Source: Actinokineospora alba (GTDB lineage: Bacteria; Actinomycetota; Actinomycetes; Mycobacteriales; Pseudonocardiaceae). Taken from it: a DNA stretch of 64,000 nucleotides. Made by a program: the position numbers and the translations under genes. Below are positions 41,444 to 49,988 of this stretch, piece by piece. Location of the stretch: NCBI RefSeq assembly GCF_004362515.1, contig NZ_SNXU01000001.1:3348001-3412000 (forward strand), in the 5' to 3' direction. The stretch's first letter is position 1. Each line of letters starts with the position of its first letter. The notes beneath the pieces are model-generated. The model worked only from the letters and a program-made list of their open reading frames with translations. It was not told where the DNA came from and searched no databases.

Positions 41444-41986
41444 ATGACGCAGACCAGAGACCAGCCTTCGACGAAGCGCCGCCTGGCCGGGCCGGTGTTG
41501 TGGCTGGCCACGATGACCGTGGGGCTGATCGCCGGGGTGTTCTACGCTTTCGCGATCTCGGTGATGCCCGCGCTCGCCAAGACCGACGACCGGACGTTCG
41601 TCGACACCATGCAGAACATCAACAGAGCCATCGAGAACGGCGCCTTCGGGTCGGCGTTCCTGGGCTCGTTCGTGTTCACGGGGGCGGCGGCGATCATGGA
41701 ACACCGGCTGGGGCGTCGGGCGGCGGCTCGGTGGGTCTTGGCGTCGTTTCTGCTGTATGTGGTTGCTGTGGCGATCACGATGGGTGTGAATGTGCCGCTG
41801 AACCAGGACCTTGAGGCCGCGGGCGCTCCCGCGTCGATTCCCGATCTCGCGGCGGTTCGGGCTGCCTTTGAGGGGCCGTGGAACTCGGCGCACCTGGTGC
41901 GGACCGTGGCTTGCGTGCTGGCGCTTGGGTGTTTGGGCCGGGCGTTGTGGCTGCATGGCCGGGCGGAGCGTGCCGACGGTCAGTGA
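41444..41986 (+). CDS. DUF1772-family membrane protein
   Basis: 180 residues, four membrane helices. MTVGLIAGVFYAFAISVMPAL, the QNINRAIENGAFG segment and GVNVPLNQDL plus AFEGPWNSAHLVRTV are the pattern of DUF1772, which includes anthrone oxygenase-like proteins. Its own role is unknown. A paralog lies at 43308. A strong hairpin follows its stop. Confidence 0.85.
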   Translation: MTQTRDQPSTKRRLAGPVLWLATMTVGLIAGVFYAFAISVMPALAKTDDRTFVDTMQNINRAIENGAFGSAFLGSFVFTGAAAIMEHRLGRRAAARWVLASFLLYVVAVAITMGVNVPLNQDLEAAGAPASIPDLAAVRAAFEGPWNSAHLVRTVACVLALGCLGRALWLHGRAERADGQ

Positions 41987-42000
41987 CCGCCGGTCCGGAT

Positions 42001-42036
42001 GGCCGTCGATCCGCTTCCTGGAGCGGATCGACGGCC
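42001..42036 (+). terminator. Hairpin terminator
   Basis: Perfect 15-bp stem, 42001-42015 with 42022-42036, 6-base loop, followed by TTTC. It begins 14 bases after the DUF1772 gene. Confidence 0.85.
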
Positions 42037-42161
42037 TTTCGCTGTGCCGGCTTCCGTTGTGGCTGCGTTCTTTGGGCCTGGCGACGAGGGTGCGGGGGGA
42101 AATGCGGGGATTGTGAGCAAACCCCTCGTGCCTTGGGGAACCGGTGTCTTGTCTCGGGCCG

Positions 42162-43145
42162 CTAGGAGACGGCGGCGACGGGGACGCCGGGGTTGGTCGC
42201 GGCCTGTCGGATGTAGTCCTGTGGTGAGAGGCCTCGCACCCGTTTGAAGGCGGCGCTGAGGGCGAAGGCGGTGCTGTAGCCGACTTTCCTTGCCACGGAC
42301 CCGATCGTGGTTTCCGTTTCGCGCAGGAGGTCGGCGGCCAGGGCCAGGCGGAGGCTGGTCAGGTAGTTCATGGGAGGTTCGCCCACCAACGCGGTGAAGC
42401 GTCTCGCCAGGGCGGCTCGGGACACGCCCACGCGAGTGGCCAGGTTGGCCACCGTCCAGCCGTACGCCGGTTCGGCGTGCAGCAGCCGCAGGGCGGCGCC
42501 CACGACCTCGTCGTGCTGGGCTCGGTACCAGGCGGGGGCGCCCACGCCGGGGCTGGCCAGCCAGGCTCGCAGGACGCTGACCAGGACCAGGTCCAGGATG
42601 CGGTCCAGGACCAGTTCCTGGCCCGGCTCCTGCCGCAGCATTTCGACTTCCAGCAACGACACCAGGGCGCTGTCGCCCGCGTCGATGGGACGGACCAGGA
42701 CCGGCGGCAGGGCTCCGAAGAGGCGTTGGCCGATTTCTCGCTGCATCTGGTACGTGCCGCTGAGCATGACCGCGGAGCCGCAGGGGTCCTCACCCCAGGT
42801 GCGGACCCCCAGATCCCTGGAGCTGCCGATGTCGTGGCCGTCGATGGTCGCGCAGCGCTGCCCCGGGTGGATGATCACCTGCGGTGGCGTGTCCGGGTGG
42901 TCGGCGATCGTGTACGGCGTGGGGCCGCGCATGATCGCGACCTCGCCGGGGTGCAGCGCCACCGGGTCGCCGCCGTCGGGGACGATCCAGGCGTCGCCCT
43001 GGGCCATGGTGACCAGGGACAACGGGGCCCGGTCCTCGATGCGCATGGACCACGGGGGGTTGAGGATCGAGCGGAGCAGGAAGGCTCCGCGGGCTCTCGG
43101 TCCGTCCAGCAGACCGGTCAACGTGTCGTCCGCCAGCGTGCTCAT
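42162..43145 (-). CDS. AraC-family regulator with cupin-like sensor domain
   Basis: 327 residues from ATG 43145. Residues about 20-170 are a cupin-type AraC_binding domain (LRSILNPPWSMRIEDRAP; LHPGEVAIMRGP; HPGQRCATIDG). Residues about 210-315 hold the double helix-turn-helix (VGVSRAALARRFTAL; VGYSTAFALSAAFKRVRG; SPQDYIRQ). This is the group found beside small oxidoreductase and DUF1772 genes. It is divergent from the DUF1772 gene at 43308 (162 bp) and probably controls it. Confidence 0.87.
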   Translation of the reverse strand: MSTLADDTLTGLLDGPRARGAFLLRSILNPPWSMRIEDRAPLSLVTMAQGDAWIVPDGGDPVALHPGEVAIMRGPTPYTIADHPDTPPQVIIHPGQRCATIDGHDIGSSRDLGVRTWGEDPCGSAVMLSGTYQMQREIGQRLFGALPPVLVRPIDAGDSALVSLLEVEMLRQEPGQELVLDRILDLVLVSVLRAWLASPGVGAPAWYRAQHDEVVGAALRLLHAEPAYGWTVANLATRVGVSRAALARRFTALVGEPPMNYLTSLRLALAADLLRETETTIGSVARKVGYSTAFALSAAFKRVRGLSPQDYIRQAATNPGVPVAAVS

Positions 43146-43307
43146 GACACTAATGTAGACGAATACGCATGTTCATGGGTGAAGATTGCATGAATCGTCT
43201 CGGTGATCTTGCATCCGCCAAATGGGGGACATCGATCTTGACGGTCCCGCCCAGTAGGTTTCACCCGCGGTGTCCGATCGGATGTCCCGGTCTGCGGAAG
43301 GTGGCCG

Positions 43308-43775
43308 ATGTCCCAGGTGGTGCTGGTGCTCGCGACGATCACGTCGGGATTGATCGCGGGTCTGTTCTTCGCTTTTTCCTGCTCGGTGATGCTCAGCCTC
43401 GACGGCGTCGAGGACCGGGTGTTCGTGGACGTGATGCAGCGGATCAACCGCCGCATCCAAAATGGACTGTTCGGTCTGGTGTTCATGGGGGCGCTGCTCA
43501 GCTCCGCCGCGGTCATCGTGATCGACCTGACCGGCGACAGCGGGACGAACGTGCGTGCGCTGGTCGGCGCGGCGCTGTTCCTGGTGTCACTGCTGATCAC
43601 CTTCGCCATCAACATCCCGCTCAACAACCGGCTCGACGCGGCCGGTCCGGTCGCCCGGGCCGACGTCGCCCAGGCGCGCAAGGCGTTCGAGGGGCCTTGG
43701 GTGCGGTGGAACCACGTCCGGATGGTCGTCGCGACCGCCGGGTTTGTGTTCCTCTGCTTGGCGTTGCAGAACTAA
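43308..43775 (+). CDS. DUF1772-family membrane protein
   Basis: 155 residues, four membrane helices. It has SGLIAGLFFAFSCSVM, MQRINRRIQNGLFG, NIPLNNRLDA and AFEGPWVRWNHVR, all matching the paralog at 41444. It is divergent from the AraC-type regulator, its likely controller. It ends at a bidirectional hairpin. Confidence 0.85.
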   Translation: MSQVVLVLATITSGLIAGLFFAFSCSVMLSLDGVEDRVFVDVMQRINRRIQNGLFGLVFMGALLSSAAVIVIDLTGDSGTNVRALVGAALFLVSLLITFAINIPLNNRLDAAGPVARADVAQARKAFEGPWVRWNHVRMVVATAGFVFLCLALQN

Positions 43776-43780
43776 GACGC

Positions 43781-43810
43781 GCCTGGCCCGCCCACGCGGG
43801 CGGGCCAGGC
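43781..43810. terminator. Bidirectional hairpin terminator
   Basis: Perfect 13-bp stem, 43781-43793 with 43798-43810, 4-base loop, between the convergent DUF1772 and multicopper oxidase genes. Confidence 0.85.
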
Positions 43811-43816
43811 GGCCGT

Positions 43817-45238
43817 TCACGCGACGATCCTCAGCTGCGCCATCATGGCCAGCGACGAGTGGTCGAGGAAATGGCAGTGGAACGGGTAGATCCCCGTGTG
43901 CCTGCTGTCGAACGTCACCAGGATCCGCACGGTGCTGCCCGGCGGCACGGCCACCGTGTCCTTCGGGTACGCCTCCCATTCCGGCGCGCGCACGCCGTCG
44001 CGGTCGAGGACGCGGAACTGCACCAGGTGCAGGTGCAGCGAGTGCGGCACCTGCAGCAGCGTGTCCAGGTTGGTGATCTCCCACAGTTCCGTGGTTCCCC
44101 GCTTGACGGTGAAGTCGATCCGCTGCGGGTCATACGCCTTGCCGTTGATCAGGAACCCGGCCAGCGGGTCGAAGCTCAGCAGCACCTTGCGGGTCACCGT
44201 CGGAGTTCGAGGCGCGGGCACGGCGGCGAGCGTCTCCGGGATGACCGAGTCGTCGCGCTCGGGGTGGCCGACCACGTCGAACCGCAGGACTCGGGTGGCG
44301 CTGTCCGCCTCGCCGTCGGCGTTCTCCAGGACGATCTGCGTGCCCTCGGCGTACGGGGCGAAGTCGACCACGACGTCGGCGCGCTCGGCGGCCCACAGGG
44401 TGATCTCGGACCGCTGGACGGGCCTGCCGAGCAGGCCGCCGTCGCTGCCGAGCTGGGTGAACTGCGCGCCATTGCTCAGCCGGAACCGGAACGGGCGCTC
44501 GTTGGCCCCGTTGACCAGCCGCAGCCGGTAGCGCCGACGCCGCACCTTGAGCCGCGGCTGGGCGACGCCGTTGACCAGCACCATTGTTCGGCCGCCTTGC
44601 CCGAACAGCTCCCAGCGCAGCTCGCCGTCGCCGGTGAGGTCGGCGTCGCGGAACAACAGCGGGACGTCGTGGGCGCCGCTGGGAAGCCGCAGCGACGGCC
44701 ACCCCTCGTCGATCAGGTAGAGCCCGGACAGTCCTCTGTAGACATGTTCGGCCTCCAGGTGGTGCGCGTGGTCGTGGTACCACAGCGTTCCCGGCCGCTG
44801 GCTGTTCGGATAGTGGTAGGTCCGCGAGCGCCCGGGGTCGATGGCGTCGAGCGGGTGGCCGTCGCTGTCCTGGGCGACGTTGCCGCCGTGCAGGTGGACC
44901 GAGGTCTGGACACCCAAGGTATTCTCCACGGTCACCCGTGCCGCCCGGCCCTGCCTGGCCATGATCGTCGGGCCGGGGAACTGGCCGTTGTAGGTCAGCA
45001 CCCGCGTGCGCACCCCCGGCACGATCTCGGCCGTGCCCTCGGCGACGGTCAGCCGGTAGTGGTCGGCGTCCGGGCCGACCGCGTGCGGCCGCAACACCTG
45101 TGGGACCGGCAGGTCGCGGGCGAACGGTGTGACCGTCCACGATGGACCCAACGCCGAGGTCAGCAACTGCTCGGTGGGGACCGCGAGCACGACACCGCCC
45201 ACCGCACCGAACTTCAGGGCGTCTCTTCGGTTGAACAT
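43817..45238 (-). CDS. Tat-exported multicopper oxidase
   Basis: 473 residues from ATG 45238. The signal is a Tat type (FNRRDALKFG followed by a hydrophobic core). Three cupredoxin domains are present with all copper sites: HLHGG and WYHDHAHH (domain 1), HSLHLHLVQF and HCHFLDHSSLAMM (domain 3). The latter holds the type 1 Cys and a Met axial ligand. It is most like the CueO/CotA/SpoC-type oxidases that act on metals, phenols or aromatic amines. It is the last gene of a five-gene operon headed by a decarboxylase, so a product of that pathway could be its substrate. Confidence 0.9.
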   Translation of the reverse strand: MFNRRDALKFGAVGGVVLAVPTEQLLTSALGPSWTVTPFARDLPVPQVLRPHAVGPDADHYRLTVAEGTAEIVPGVRTRVLTYNGQFPGPTIMARQGRAARVTVENTLGVQTSVHLHGGNVAQDSDGHPLDAIDPGRSRTYHYPNSQRPGTLWYHDHAHHLEAEHVYRGLSGLYLIDEGWPSLRLPSGAHDVPLLFRDADLTGDGELRWELFGQGGRTMVLVNGVAQPRLKVRRRRYRLRLVNGANERPFRFRLSNGAQFTQLGSDGGLLGRPVQRSEITLWAAERADVVVDFAPYAEGTQIVLENADGEADSATRVLRFDVVGHPERDDSVIPETLAAVPAPRTPTVTRKVLLSFDPLAGFLINGKAYDPQRIDFTVKRGTTELWEITNLDTLLQVPHSLHLHLVQFRVLDRDGVRAPEWEAYPKDTVAVPPGSTVRILVTFDSRHTGIYPFHCHFLDHSSLAMMAQLRIVA

Positions 45239-45242
45239 CTCA

Positions 45243-45728
45243 TCACACCTTTGCGGGATTGGACGACGGGGAACTCCGCCACGGGACACCGGCGACGGCA
45301 CACACGACGACCGCGACGACGACCGTGTCGCGCAGGACGGTGGCGGCTGAGGCCAGCGACCCGGTGAGCGACACCGCGCCGCCCAGCGCGGTCGCCGCCA
45401 CCGCCAAGGTCACGGCCGCGGCGGCGAGTCCGGCGAACCCGGCGAACGCGGGCCACCGATCGCCGCCGAGGCGGGCGGCCACGGTGATCCCCAGGACCAT
45501 CGGGACCAGGGACAGCGCAAGCAGTCCCGCCGTGTTCGCGACCGCGTCCTCGACCACCGGCGGCGCCAAGACCACGGCGTTCTGGTGGTGGCCGGTATAG
45601 GCGAGCGCGTGCGCCCTGGCCATCGGGCTCGGCGTCGGACCGGTGTGCGCCCGCAGCGCCCACGTGGCCGACACCGCGGCGGCCGCCGCGCACAGCAGGA
45701 TCTGCGCGGTGCGCGGCGGCGTTCTCAT
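45243..45728 (-). CDS. Four-helix membrane protein of unknown function
   Basis: 161 residues from ATG 45728, overlapping the stop of the upstream gene (ATGA). It has four hydrophobic segments (about 8-25, 60-82, 90-112, 125-147) and a loop with HTGPTPSPMARAHALAYTGHHQN, rich in His. No family is recognised. The last codon is four bases from the multicopper oxidase start. It may supply copper, shuttle electrons, or help export; none of these is shown. Confidence 0.68.
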   Translation of the reverse strand: MRTPPRTAQILLCAAAAAVSATWALRAHTGPTPSPMARAHALAYTGHHQNAVVLAPPVVEDAVANTAGLLALSLVPMVLGITVAARLGGDRWPAFAGFAGLAAAAVTLAVAATALGGAVSLTGSLASAATVLRDTVVVAVVVCAVAGVPWRSSPSSNPAKV

Positions 45729-46384
45729 GCCGACAGCGCTTCGCGGGAGTCCGTGCTGACCAGCCGGGTGACGAGCTGGTGGCGGACCCTGGCGGGGATC
45801 GCGGGCGCGAACCGGCGCAGGTAGCTGTCGGCGTGCCCGAGGTCTCCCACCAGGAACAGCAGGTCGAACACCAGCATCCGGCGCACGGCCAGCAGTGGCA
45901 CCGGGGCGCGCAGCGGCCGGAACGACGGGTTCCACAGCCCCGGCTCGTCGCACACCGGGTGGAACTGGCCGATCATCAGCCCGTTCGCCACGAAGTCGTC
46001 CTTCGCCTTGCGCTGCAGCAGGTCCAGCTCGGTCGAGTCGGTGTAGTCCAGTCCCGGCAGCACGATGAGGACCGCCAGCAGCTCGCGTTCCTCCTCGTCC
46101 AGGCCCGTGCTGAGCCGCTCGTGCCACGACCGCAGCCGCGCCACCGTCTTCGACAGATCGGCTCGTGGGTCGCGTGGAACGGCTATATAGAACAGGTCCC
46201 GGCGCAGCGAGGGCTGGGTGTAGGGGCACACCGGCCCGCCCCGGCCGAGATCCGGGTGCGGCGAGACCAGGAAGTCCTGGCTCCACCGCAGGACCTCGGT
46301 CAGCTCCCTGGCGTGCTCGGCCGGGATCTCGCCTCGTGCTATCTCGTCGGCGGTCCAGACGAACAGATGGTTGTCGCCGTTCAC
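45725..46384 (-). CDS. DUF6875-like protein
   Basis: 219 residues from GTG 46384, overlapping the upstream stop (GTGA). Soluble, no signal peptide. The segment SPHPDLGRGGPVCPYTQPSL and the VNGLMIGQFHP-like ANGLMIGQFHPVCDEPGLWNP stretch fit the DUF6875 family seen in Streptomyces clusters for small-molecule synthesis. Conserved Cys and His in PVCPY and FHPVC might bind metal. The catalytic role is not known. Confidence 0.6.
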   Translation of the reverse strand: MNGDNHLFVWTADEIARGEIPAEHARELTEVLRWSQDFLVSPHPDLGRGGPVCPYTQPSLRRDLFYIAVPRDPRADLSKTVARLRSWHERLSTGLDEEERELLAVLIVLPGLDYTDSTELDLLQRKAKDDFVANGLMIGQFHPVCDEPGLWNPSFRPLRAPVPLLAVRRMLVFDLLFLVGDLGHADSYLRRFAPAIPARVRHQLVTRLVSTDSREALSA

Positions 46385-47025
46385 CTCGGTTCCCTCCACA
46401 TCGGACGTAGCGTCGGCCCGCCGGGCAGCCTGATCACGCTGCCCATCGCGGTGAACCCGAAGCTCAGGCACGCGGCGGCGCCCGAGTCTGAGCTGGCCTC
46501 GGCGTAGATCGCCTGCCCCTCGCGGTCGGCCGCCGCGAGCAGCGGCGCCATCGCCGCGGAGATGGCGCCGCCGCCCTGGTGTTCGGGGTGGACGGCGCCG
46601 AAGGTGACGTAGTAGTGCTCGCGGTGCGACGGGTGGTGCGCCGCCTGCATCCCAAGGATCGTCAGCAGCAGCGACCCCGCGTCCGCGCCGCCGACCGCGT
46701 CGGCCAGCCTGCGCTGGATCTCGTCGTCGCGCTCCTGGGCCCGTTCGACCCCGGCGGGGGAGAGGTACAGCAGCGCCGACTCACGCTCGTCGCCGACGAT
46801 GATTCCGCCATGGGCAAGGGAAAGCTCGACGAACACGGTGAAGAAGCCGGGCAGCGCGGCCCGCCGGGCCCGCGGATCCGGCAAGATCCAGCGGGTCAGC
46901 GGATCGTCGTGGAAGGACGTGCATAGTAGGTCGGTGAGCCAGCCCAGGTCCGCCGCCGTCGCGAGCCGCACACCCACCAGGTCGTTCGACTCCTGTCGCG
47001 GTCCTGGGATGTCCATGTAGGTCAC
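46381..47025 (-). CDS. GNAT-family N-acetyltransferase
   Basis: 214 residues. GTG 47025 is chosen since GGAAGGGGG lies seven bases upstream; ATG 47016 is the alternative. The GNAT core is in the C-terminal half, with FGAVHPEHQGGGAISAAMAP containing the acetyl-CoA loop (Q/RxxGxG/A as HQGGGA) and YAEASSDSGAAACLSFGF. It probably acetylates an amine. Position right after a decarboxylase suggests that the amine product is the acceptor. Confidence 0.83.
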   Translation of the reverse strand: MTYMDIPGPRQESNDLVGVRLATAADLGWLTDLLCTSFHDDPLTRWILPDPRARRAALPGFFTVFVELSLAHGGIIVGDERESALLYLSPAGVERAQERDDEIQRRLADAVGGADAGSLLLTILGMQAAHHPSHREHYYVTFGAVHPEHQGGGAISAAMAPLLAAADREGQAIYAEASSDSGAAACLSFGFTAMGSVIRLPGGPTLRPMWREPR

Positions 47026-47066
47026 CGAGGTGCCCCCTTCCGTAGCTTCGGGAAACCCCTGGTTCG

Positions 47067-48431
47067 TCACCGGTTCGCGGTGACCAGGTGGCGCACCCGG
47101 TCGTGGAGTGTGCCGAGGTACTCCTCGGACTCCGGCTTGATGAGCACGCTGCGGGCGATCCGCGCGGTGTCGGCGTCGGCGGCCACCTCCGGGTGTCTGC
47201 GCCGGAAGTCGGCGGCGTCGACGCGCAGCAGGCTGACGTACACCGGGTCGTCGGCGGCGTTCATCCCGGCGCGCAGCAAGGCCTCCGACGCGGCGTCGAC
47301 CACGCTGAGCCGGGCCGGTTCCGGCTCCGGGCAGTAGGTGACGATGTCGAGGTCCGGGCGCTGGTAGAGGCGCAGTTCGGTGCTGTGCTCGATCAGCTCC
47401 GCCCACCGCAGCGCGGCCCGCCTGCTCGCGGCCAGCACCTGGCCGAGCCCGCCGGGGGTGAGCGGGAGCAGCTGCGTGGTCAGCCACAGCCCGGCCGCCG
47501 CCGCGCCCGCGCGCGAGCATTCCAGGCTGATCTCGCCGAGATGCAGGTCGGCGTCGGTGAAGTAGGTGTAGGGCGAGTCGTGCGTGAAGTGCCTGGCGTC
47601 GGCGGGATCGGCGAAGAGCACCGCGCCGCAGCCATAGGGCTGCAGCCCGTGCTTGTGCGGGTCCACGACCACCGAGTCGCACTGCGCGATCGCCGACCAC
47701 GGCCTTGTGTCGATGGTGGGGTCGGTTCCGGCCAGCAGCGCGTAGAAGCCGCCGTATGCGGCGTCGACGTGCACGCGGGCGCCGAACTCGCGGGCGAGGG
47801 GCAGCACCTCGTGCACGGGGTCCACGGCGCCGAGCCCGGTCGTGCCCGCGGTGACCACGACGGTCCCGATCCGCCCGCCCGCCAACGCGTCGCGCAGCGC
47901 GTCGAGGTCGAGCCTGCCCGCGCCGTCGACCGGCAGCCGGTGCCCGGTGATCCCCAGGACGTGGCACATCCGCTCATGCGTGTAGTGGCAGTCGGCGCTG
48001 TAGGCGACCCCCTTGCCCGGGTGCGCTTGCCTTGCCACGTAAAGGGCTTCGAGATTCGCGATGGTGCCGCTGGTGGTCAGGTGCCCGGCGTGCGCGGGAA
48101 GTCCGAACATGTCGGCCAGTCCCGCGACGCACTCGCGTTCCATCTCGGTGGTGGCGGGCCCGCCCTCGGCGGCGTGGTTGTTCGGGTTGATCAGCATCGC
48201 CGTCAGGTAGCCGACGACGGCGGCCGGGTGCGGCGGCTTGACCATCTGGCCCGCGTAGCGCGGGTGGAAGAACGGGTAGTTGTCCTGCAGGCGCTTGCCG
48301 AAGCGGGCGTAGGCGGCGGCGAAGGTGTCGTCGTCGACCTGGTGGGACGGGTGCGGGGTGAAGGGGCCGAAGGTCGCGGCCCACTCGTCGATCACGTCGA
48401 CCGCCCGGGGCAGCCAGCTACGCAAGTCCAC
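47067..48431 (-). CDS. PLP-dependent group II amino acid decarboxylase
   Basis: 454 residues from GTG 48431 (AGGAAC upstream). Group II decarboxylase motifs are in order: TTSGTIANLEALYVAR, HYTHERMCHVLG, VTAGTTGLGAVDP, VHVDAAYGGFYAL, and VDPHKHGLQPYG, in which the Lys binds PLP. It is shorter than plant/animal aromatic decarboxylases and near the length of archaeal and actinobacterial tyrosine or aspartate decarboxylase-like enzymes. The substrate cannot be decided by eye. It heads an operon with GNAT, DUF6875-like, membrane and oxidase genes, spacings 41 bp and then overlaps. Confidence 0.88.
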   Translation of the reverse strand: MDLRSWLPRAVDVIDEWAATFGPFTPHPSHQVDDDTFAAAYARFGKRLQDNYPFFHPRYAGQMVKPPHPAAVVGYLTAMLINPNNHAAEGGPATTEMERECVAGLADMFGLPAHAGHLTTSGTIANLEALYVARQAHPGKGVAYSADCHYTHERMCHVLGITGHRLPVDGAGRLDLDALRDALAGGRIGTVVVTAGTTGLGAVDPVHEVLPLAREFGARVHVDAAYGGFYALLAGTDPTIDTRPWSAIAQCDSVVVDPHKHGLQPYGCGAVLFADPADARHFTHDSPYTYFTDADLHLGEISLECSRAGAAAAGLWLTTQLLPLTPGGLGQVLAASRRAALRWAELIEHSTELRLYQRPDLDIVTYCPEPEPARLSVVDAASEALLRAGMNAADDPVYVSLLRVDAADFRRRHPEVAADADTARIARSVLIKPESEEYLGTLHDRVRHLVTANR

Positions 48432-48471
48432 TGTGGTTCCTCACGGTCTCGTCGGTTCCAGGCCGTTCGAG

Positions 48472-48517
48472 GCTGTCGCCGTGCCGCGGTCGGTGGGGAC
48501 AGCGGCACGGCGACAGC
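48472..48517. terminator. Long perfect hairpin
   Basis: 16-bp perfect stem, 48472-48487 with 48502-48517, 14-base loop, in the 155-bp gap upstream of the decarboxylase gene. It could end transcripts from the hydrolase operon or sit in the decarboxylase leader. Confidence 0.75.
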
Positions 48518-48548
48518 GGGGCGAGGCGCACCGGGGAGAGCGCCTGCG

Positions 48549-48584
48549 CCGGTTCCGCGCCCGGGGTCGGGGGCGCGGAACCGG
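48549..48584 (-). terminator. Hairpin terminator of the hydrolase gene
   Basis: 14-bp perfect stem, 48549-48562 with 48571-48584, 8-base loop, three bases beyond the hydrolase stop. Confidence 0.8.
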
Positions 48585-48586
48585 GG

Positions 48587-49435
48587 TCAGTGGGCTATTA
48601 CCTCGGCGACCGCGGAGACGACCGCGGCGGGTGCTTCGAGCGGGAACATGTGGCCGACACCGGGTTCCGTGCGGAACGTGGCCTCGGGCAGTGCCGCGGC
48701 CACCGCCTCGCCGAGGTCGGGGCGGATCATCTTGTCGGCGTCGCCCGCGAGGACGACGGCCGGGATCGGCACGGTCCGCAGGTCGTCGCGCAGGTCCATG
48801 CCGCGCGAGGCGCGGAAGTAGTCGGCCCGGACGGTGCGGTCGGTTCCGGCGAACATCCGCCGGTTGGCCTCCGCCGTCGGCGGCGCGGGCTTCTTGGCGC
48901 CGAAGGTCTGCCGCAGCATGGCGCGGCCGATCGGCGGGCGGCGCAGCGCCCAGCTGAACACCGCGTTGCCCATCATCTTCACCTCGCTGTTCGGGATGTC
49001 CCGGTCGTGCGCGGCGGTGGACAGCAGCACCAGGCCCCGCACCCGCGCCCGCGCGTCGGCGCGCATCGCCGTCACATAAGACATCGCGGCGAACCCGCCG
49101 CCGGAGTGCCCGACCACCACGGCGCCGTGGAGGTCGACCGCGCCCAGGACCGCGCCGAGGTCGGCGCCGAGCCGGGCGATGCCGATCGGTTGCGCGCCCA
49201 GCGTCGACTTGCCGTGGCCGCGCTGGTCGTAGCTGATCACCCGGTGACCGGCCGCCACCAGGTCCGCCGCGACCGCCCGCCACACCGGCCGCGCGGCGCC
49301 CCAGCCGTGGACCAGCACGACAGCGGGGCTGTGCCCGGACACGGGCGACTCGTCGGTGACGGCCAGCTCCGCGCCGTCGTCGGTGCGCACGACCGTGTCG
49401 GTGACCTTGGGCCGGTTCGCCGCGCTGCGCGTCAT
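48587..49435 (-). CDS. Alpha/beta hydrolase
   Basis: 282 residues from ATG 49435, overlapping the SRPBCC stop (ATGA). Oxyanion HGWG in VVLVHGWGAARPVW, nucleophile Ser in VVGHSGGGFAAM, Asp in LAGDADKMI and His in GVGHMFPLEAP form a complete triad. It is a cap-containing esterase/lipase type. In a locus with a Baeyer-Villiger enzyme it could open the ester or lactone product; this is inferred from position. Confidence 0.88.
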   Translation of the reverse strand: MTRSAANRPKVTDTVVRTDDGAELAVTDESPVSGHSPAVVLVHGWGAARPVWRAVAADLVAAGHRVISYDQRGHGKSTLGAQPIGIARLGADLGAVLGAVDLHGAVVVGHSGGGFAAMSYVTAMRADARARVRGLVLLSTAAHDRDIPNSEVKMMGNAVFSWALRRPPIGRAMLRQTFGAKKPAPPTAEANRRMFAGTDRTVRADYFRASRGMDLRDDLRTVPIPAVVLAGDADKMIRPDLGEAVAAALPEATFRTEPGVGHMFPLEAPAAVVSAVAEVIAH

Positions 49436-49902
49436 CGGGCGCCCACCAGCGAGTTCAGGTTCGCGAACGCGCCCTGGGTGCCCTTGGAGTGCTGCTCGCC
49501 GATGTCGGCGACCTTCGCCAGGACCTTCAGCCAGCCCTGCGGGGCGACCTTGAAGTGCATGGACAGCTTGGTGCGGCGGCCGTCGTCGACCGAGTCGAGG
49601 ACGAACTCGCTGGTGCCGAGGAACGCGCCCTCGACGTACTCCGCGACCAGCCTGCGGTTGGGCTCGACCGCCGTGGTGCGGGCCTTGAACCGCAGCTTCG
49701 GCCCGCCCTTGTCGACACCCTTGGTGTGCACGGTGACGTGGACTTCGCCGCCGACGCGGTCCGGCGGGACCTCGCCCGCCTCGAACGTGTTGGTCGGCAC
49801 CCACCAGCGCCGCGCGCCGCCGAGTTCGGCGACCAGTTCCCGCCACACGACGTCGGGGGATGAGTCGATGAACGCTTCGTCGATGAGGTCGTAGTCGGTC
49901 AT
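49432..49902 (-). CDS. SRPBCC (START-like) family protein
   Basis: 156 residues from ATG 49902, after GGGAGG. The helix-grip pattern begins DYDLIDEAFIDSSPDVVWREL and ends in a long C-terminal helix (GWLKVLAKVADIGEQHSKG). The family binds lipids or acts as polyketide cyclase; no active residues stand out. It begins a coupled pair with the hydrolase and is set apart from the upstream FAD oxidase by a terminator. Confidence 0.8.
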   Translation of the reverse strand: MTDYDLIDEAFIDSSPDVVWRELVAELGGARRWWVPTNTFEAGEVPPDRVGGEVHVTVHTKGVDKGGPKLRFKARTTAVEPNRRLVAEYVEGAFLGTSEFVLDSVDDGRRTKLSMHFKVAPQGWLKVLAKVADIGEQHSKGTQGAFANLNSLVGAR

Positions 49903-49920
49903 GAGTGCCTCCCTGTGGGG

Positions 49921-49953
49921 GACCGGGAGCCCGCCGACGACAGGCTCCCGGTC
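49921..49953 (-). terminator. Hairpin terminator between FAD oxidase and SRPBCC genes
   Basis: 11-bp perfect stem, 49921-49931 with 49943-49953, 11-base loop, in an 86-bp gap inside the minus-strand gene string. Confidence 0.7.
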
Positions 49954-49988
49954 AGTCCACTGTGGTCGATCTGGTCAATCGGAACGGG

